Of a stretch of DNA of 22,622 nucleotides, positions 20,905 through 22,622 are shown piece after piece. The first letter of the stretch is position 1, and the number at the start of each line of letters is the position of its first letter. Source of the stretch: JAFMIX01 sp031371425 (lineage in GTDB: Bacteria; Verrucomicrobiota; Verrucomicrobiia; Limisphaerales; JAFMIX01); the NCBI GenBank assembly GCA_031371425.1, contig JANMJO010000190.1, forward strand, positions 1-22,622, written 5' to 3'. The notes beneath the pieces were generated by a model that was not told where the DNA came from, searched no databases, and worked only from the letters and a program-made list of their open reading frames with translations. The position numbers were made by a program, and so were the translations under genes.

Positions 20905-22389
20905 ATGGAATACGAAGCTGTCATCGGTCTGGAAACGCACGTCCAGCTCAAGACCAAATCAAAGATGTGGTGCGGTTGCGCGAACCGATACGGTTCTGAA
21001 CCCAACACCAACGTCTGCCCCGTCTGCCTCGGCATGCCCGGCGTCCTGCCCGTGCCGAACGAGGAGGCGCTCCGCAAGACTGTCCTCACCGGCTTCTTGC
21101 TGAACTGCGAGATTCCGCGCTTCGCCAAATTCGACCGCAAAAATTATTTCTACCCGGACGCGTCCAAGAATTATCAGCTCACGCAATACGACAAGCCCAG
21201 CACGGCGAACGGCTACGTGGAGTTCGAGTTCGGCGGCGGACTCGCGCGCGTCCGCATCACCCGCGCACATCTGGAGGAGGATGTCGGCAAGCTCACGCAC
21301 TTCGAGCGCACCAGCGGCGTGGACTTCAACCGCGCCGGCGTGCCGCTCATGGAAATTGTTTCCGAGCCGGACATCACCAGCGCGGACATGGCCTGCGACT
21401 ATCTTAACGCGCTCAAGGACATTCTCATCTACGGCGGCGTGTCCGACTGCGACATGGAAAAGGGCATGGTGCGTTGCGACGTGAACATCTCCGTGCGCCC
21501 CGTCGGCAGCAAGGAACTCGGCGCGAAGATCGAGATCAAGAACATGAACACCTTCTCCGGCGTGCGCCGCGCGGCGGAATACGAGATCGCGCGCCAGATC
21601 GCGGCGGTGAAGCGCGGCGAGAAGCTCATCCAATCCACGCGCCGCTGGGACGACGAGGCGGGCATCACCGAACAGATGCGAACGAAGGAGGACGCGCACG
21701 ACTACCGCTATTTTCCCGAGCCAGACATGATGCCGCTCGCGCCCACCGACGCGTGGCTCGCCGAGGTCAAGGCGCTCGTGGTGGAATTGCCGCTCGCCCG
21801 CAAGCTGCGCTTCATGCGCGATTACCAACTGCCCGCGCCCGACGCCGAGACATTCGTGAACGACGTGCCGCTGGGAAATTATTTCGAGACCATCGCCACG
21901 CAATCCAAGAATCCCAAGGCCGTCGCCAACTGGGTCATCAACAACCTGCGCGCGAAACTCACCGAGGCGAACGCAAAATCCGGTAGTGACGACCTGCTAC
22001 TCGCCCAAGAGGACGAGCAGCAGCGCGCCCCCACCACGCTCACCGACCTCAAGTTCAAACCCGAGGCGTTGCTGGAACTCATCGCCCTCGTCGAGACCAA
22101 GGCCATCAGCAGCGCGGCGGCGCAGCAAGTCTTCACCGAGATGTTCGACACCGGCAAAGCCCCCGCCGCCATCGTGCAGGAACGCGGCCTCGCGCAGGTC
22201 AGCGATACCGGCGCGCTGGAGAATTTCTGCGATGAAGCCATCGCCGCCAACCCGAATCCCGTGGCGGACTACAAGGCCGGTAAGCTCGCCGCGCTCAACT
22301 CGCTCAAAGGGCAGGTGATGAAACTCTCCAAGGGCAAAGCCAACCCCGCGCTCGTCGGCGAGATTCTGGAAAAGAAATTGAAGGCTTAG
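20905..22389 (+). CDS. gatB: Aspartyl/glutamyl-tRNA amidotransferase subunit B (GatB)
   Basis: This subunit of the GatCAB complex converts Glu-tRNA(Gln) and/or Asp-tRNA(Asn) to the amidated forms. Start 20905 (MEYEAVIGLETHVQL) is chosen because the family begins there and the in-frame GTG at 20884 lies in repeat DNA. The zinc-type cysteine cluster (MWCGCANRYG, then VCPVCLGMPGVLPVPN) is intact. KNYFYPD, QLTQYD, HLEEDVGKL, DFNRAGVPLMEIV and the DYRYFPEPDM signature follow. The C-terminal YqeY-like tail (about 350-494) includes a 15-20 residue polar stretch (DDLLLAQEDEQQRAPTTL) that looks longer than usual. gatA and gatC are not in the window. Confidence 0.97.
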   Translation: MEYEAVIGLETHVQLKTKSKMWCGCANRYGSEPNTNVCPVCLGMPGVLPVPNEEALRKTVLTGFLLNCEIPRFAKFDRKNYFYPDASKNYQLTQYDKPSTANGYVEFEFGGGLARVRITRAHLEEDVGKLTHFERTSGVDFNRAGVPLMEIVSEPDITSADMACDYLNALKDILIYGGVSDCDMEKGMVRCDVNISVRPVGSKELGAKIEIKNMNTFSGVRRAAEYEIARQIAAVKRGEKLIQSTRRWDDEAGITEQMRTKEDAHDYRYFPEPDMMPLAPTDAWLAEVKALVVELPLARKLRFMRDYQLPAPDAETFVNDVPLGNYFETIATQSKNPKAVANWVINNLRAKLTEANAKSGSDDLLLAQEDEQQRAPTTLTDLKFKPEALLELIALVETKAISSAAAQQVFTEMFDTGKAPAAIVQERGLAQVSDTGALENFCDEAIAANPNPVADYKAGKLAALNSLKGQVMKLSKGKANPALVGEILEKKLKA

Positions 22390-22449
22390 AGCGATTCCAG
22401 AAATGCTGCAGCTGGCTTCAGGCAAGGCGGAGACGTTATCCCCGAACTG

Positions 22450-22515
22450 GAGCGCCGGCGTCCTCGCCGGCTTTGGATATGGACACGTCGTAAGTCGGCG
22501 AGGACATCGGCGCTC
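22450..22515. repeat. 66-bp palindromic element overlapping the end of the metallopeptidase gene
   Basis: The 20-nt arms (22450-22469 and 22496-22515) pair with two mismatches: GAGCGCCG and GTCCTCGCCG on the left, CGGCGAGGAC and CGGCGCTC on the right. The right arm overlaps two bases of the stop codon of the minus-strand gene at 22514-22516. It lies between the convergent gatB and that gene. Confidence 0.8.
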
Positions 22516-22622
22516 AATCCAGCCCGCGTTCCGTCAAGCCCTCCTCGTCCAGCCCGAGGTAGTGGCCGAGCTCGTGCAGATACGTCGTGCGGATCTCCTC
22601 GCGGAAAAACTTCTCGTCCGCC
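22514..22622 (-). CDS. Zincin-like metallopeptidase, C-terminal end (truncated by window edge)
   Basis: Thirty-five residues and a stop are visible, ending with RTTYLHELGHYLGLDEEGL and TERGLD. HELGHYLGLDE matches the HExxHxxGxxxxD metal-binding signature of the small bacterial zincin family (Zincin_1, COG3824 type). These proteins are usually about 120 residues with the motif near the C-terminus, which fits. Most of the gene lies beyond the window. Activity and substrate are not established for most members. Confidence 0.8.
   Translation of the reverse strand, partial: ADEKFFREEIRTTYLHELGHYLGLDEEGLTERGLD

Overview
The window is a high-GC bacterial chromosome segment, most likely from a member of the Verrucomicrobiota (Limisphaerales/Pedosphaera-like). 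This is an inference. It rests on the style of the dispersed palindromic and heptameric repeats, the N-terminally extended RsmH, the Shine-Dalgarno-poor A/C-rich leaders of the chaperone genes, and the general character of the proteins. No rRNA or other taxonomic marker is present to prove it.

Layout. 1-159: 5' part of a small conserved hypothetical gene (minus). 291-977: hisB. 1141-2688: an ECF sigma factor, a membrane anti-sigma-like protein and a secreted protein in a tight operon. 2723-4345: nadB, ending 1 bp from the convergent rsmH. 4347-8579 (minus): a Ski2-like helicase, ribH and rsmH in one probable transcription unit. 8795-8869: tRNA-Val(GAC). 8870-10735: a decayed integrated element bounded by the tRNA and a 43-nt copy of its 3' half. 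It holds an RHH-like gene, a broken Toprim primase fragment, an intact antitoxin/PIN-toxin pair, the C-terminal stub of a DNA-translocase ATPase, a truncated membrane peptide and an inverted second tRNA-Val half. 10761-11870: M29 aminopeptidase. 11936-12820 (minus) and 12924-13490: divergent lysR and pyrE. 13817-19590: dnaK, then groES-groEL, separated by an accessory insert of a restriction-like nuclease and a toxin-first PIN module flanked by 30-nt direct repeats. 19955-22389: proC and gatB. 22514-22622 (minus): C-terminus of a zincin-type metallopeptidase.

The core genes are ordinary housekeeping functions: histidine, NAD, riboflavin and pyrimidine synthesis, proline synthesis, Gln-tRNA/Asn-tRNA amidation, rRNA methylation and protein folding. 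The notable biology is in what has been inserted among them. Short period-7 tandem arrays occur at four places: twice inside nadB, once inside the helicase gene nested in a 24-bp inverted repeat, and once as the leader of groEL. Three of the four are translated in frame. hisB carries a separate in-frame palindrome insert. Several other palindromic elements fill the intergenic regions. Together these look like a Rickettsia-RPE-like tendency for small repeats to settle inside essential genes. The second notable feature is the tRNA-Val island, where two open frames run into antisense tRNA sequence and use it as their C-termini.
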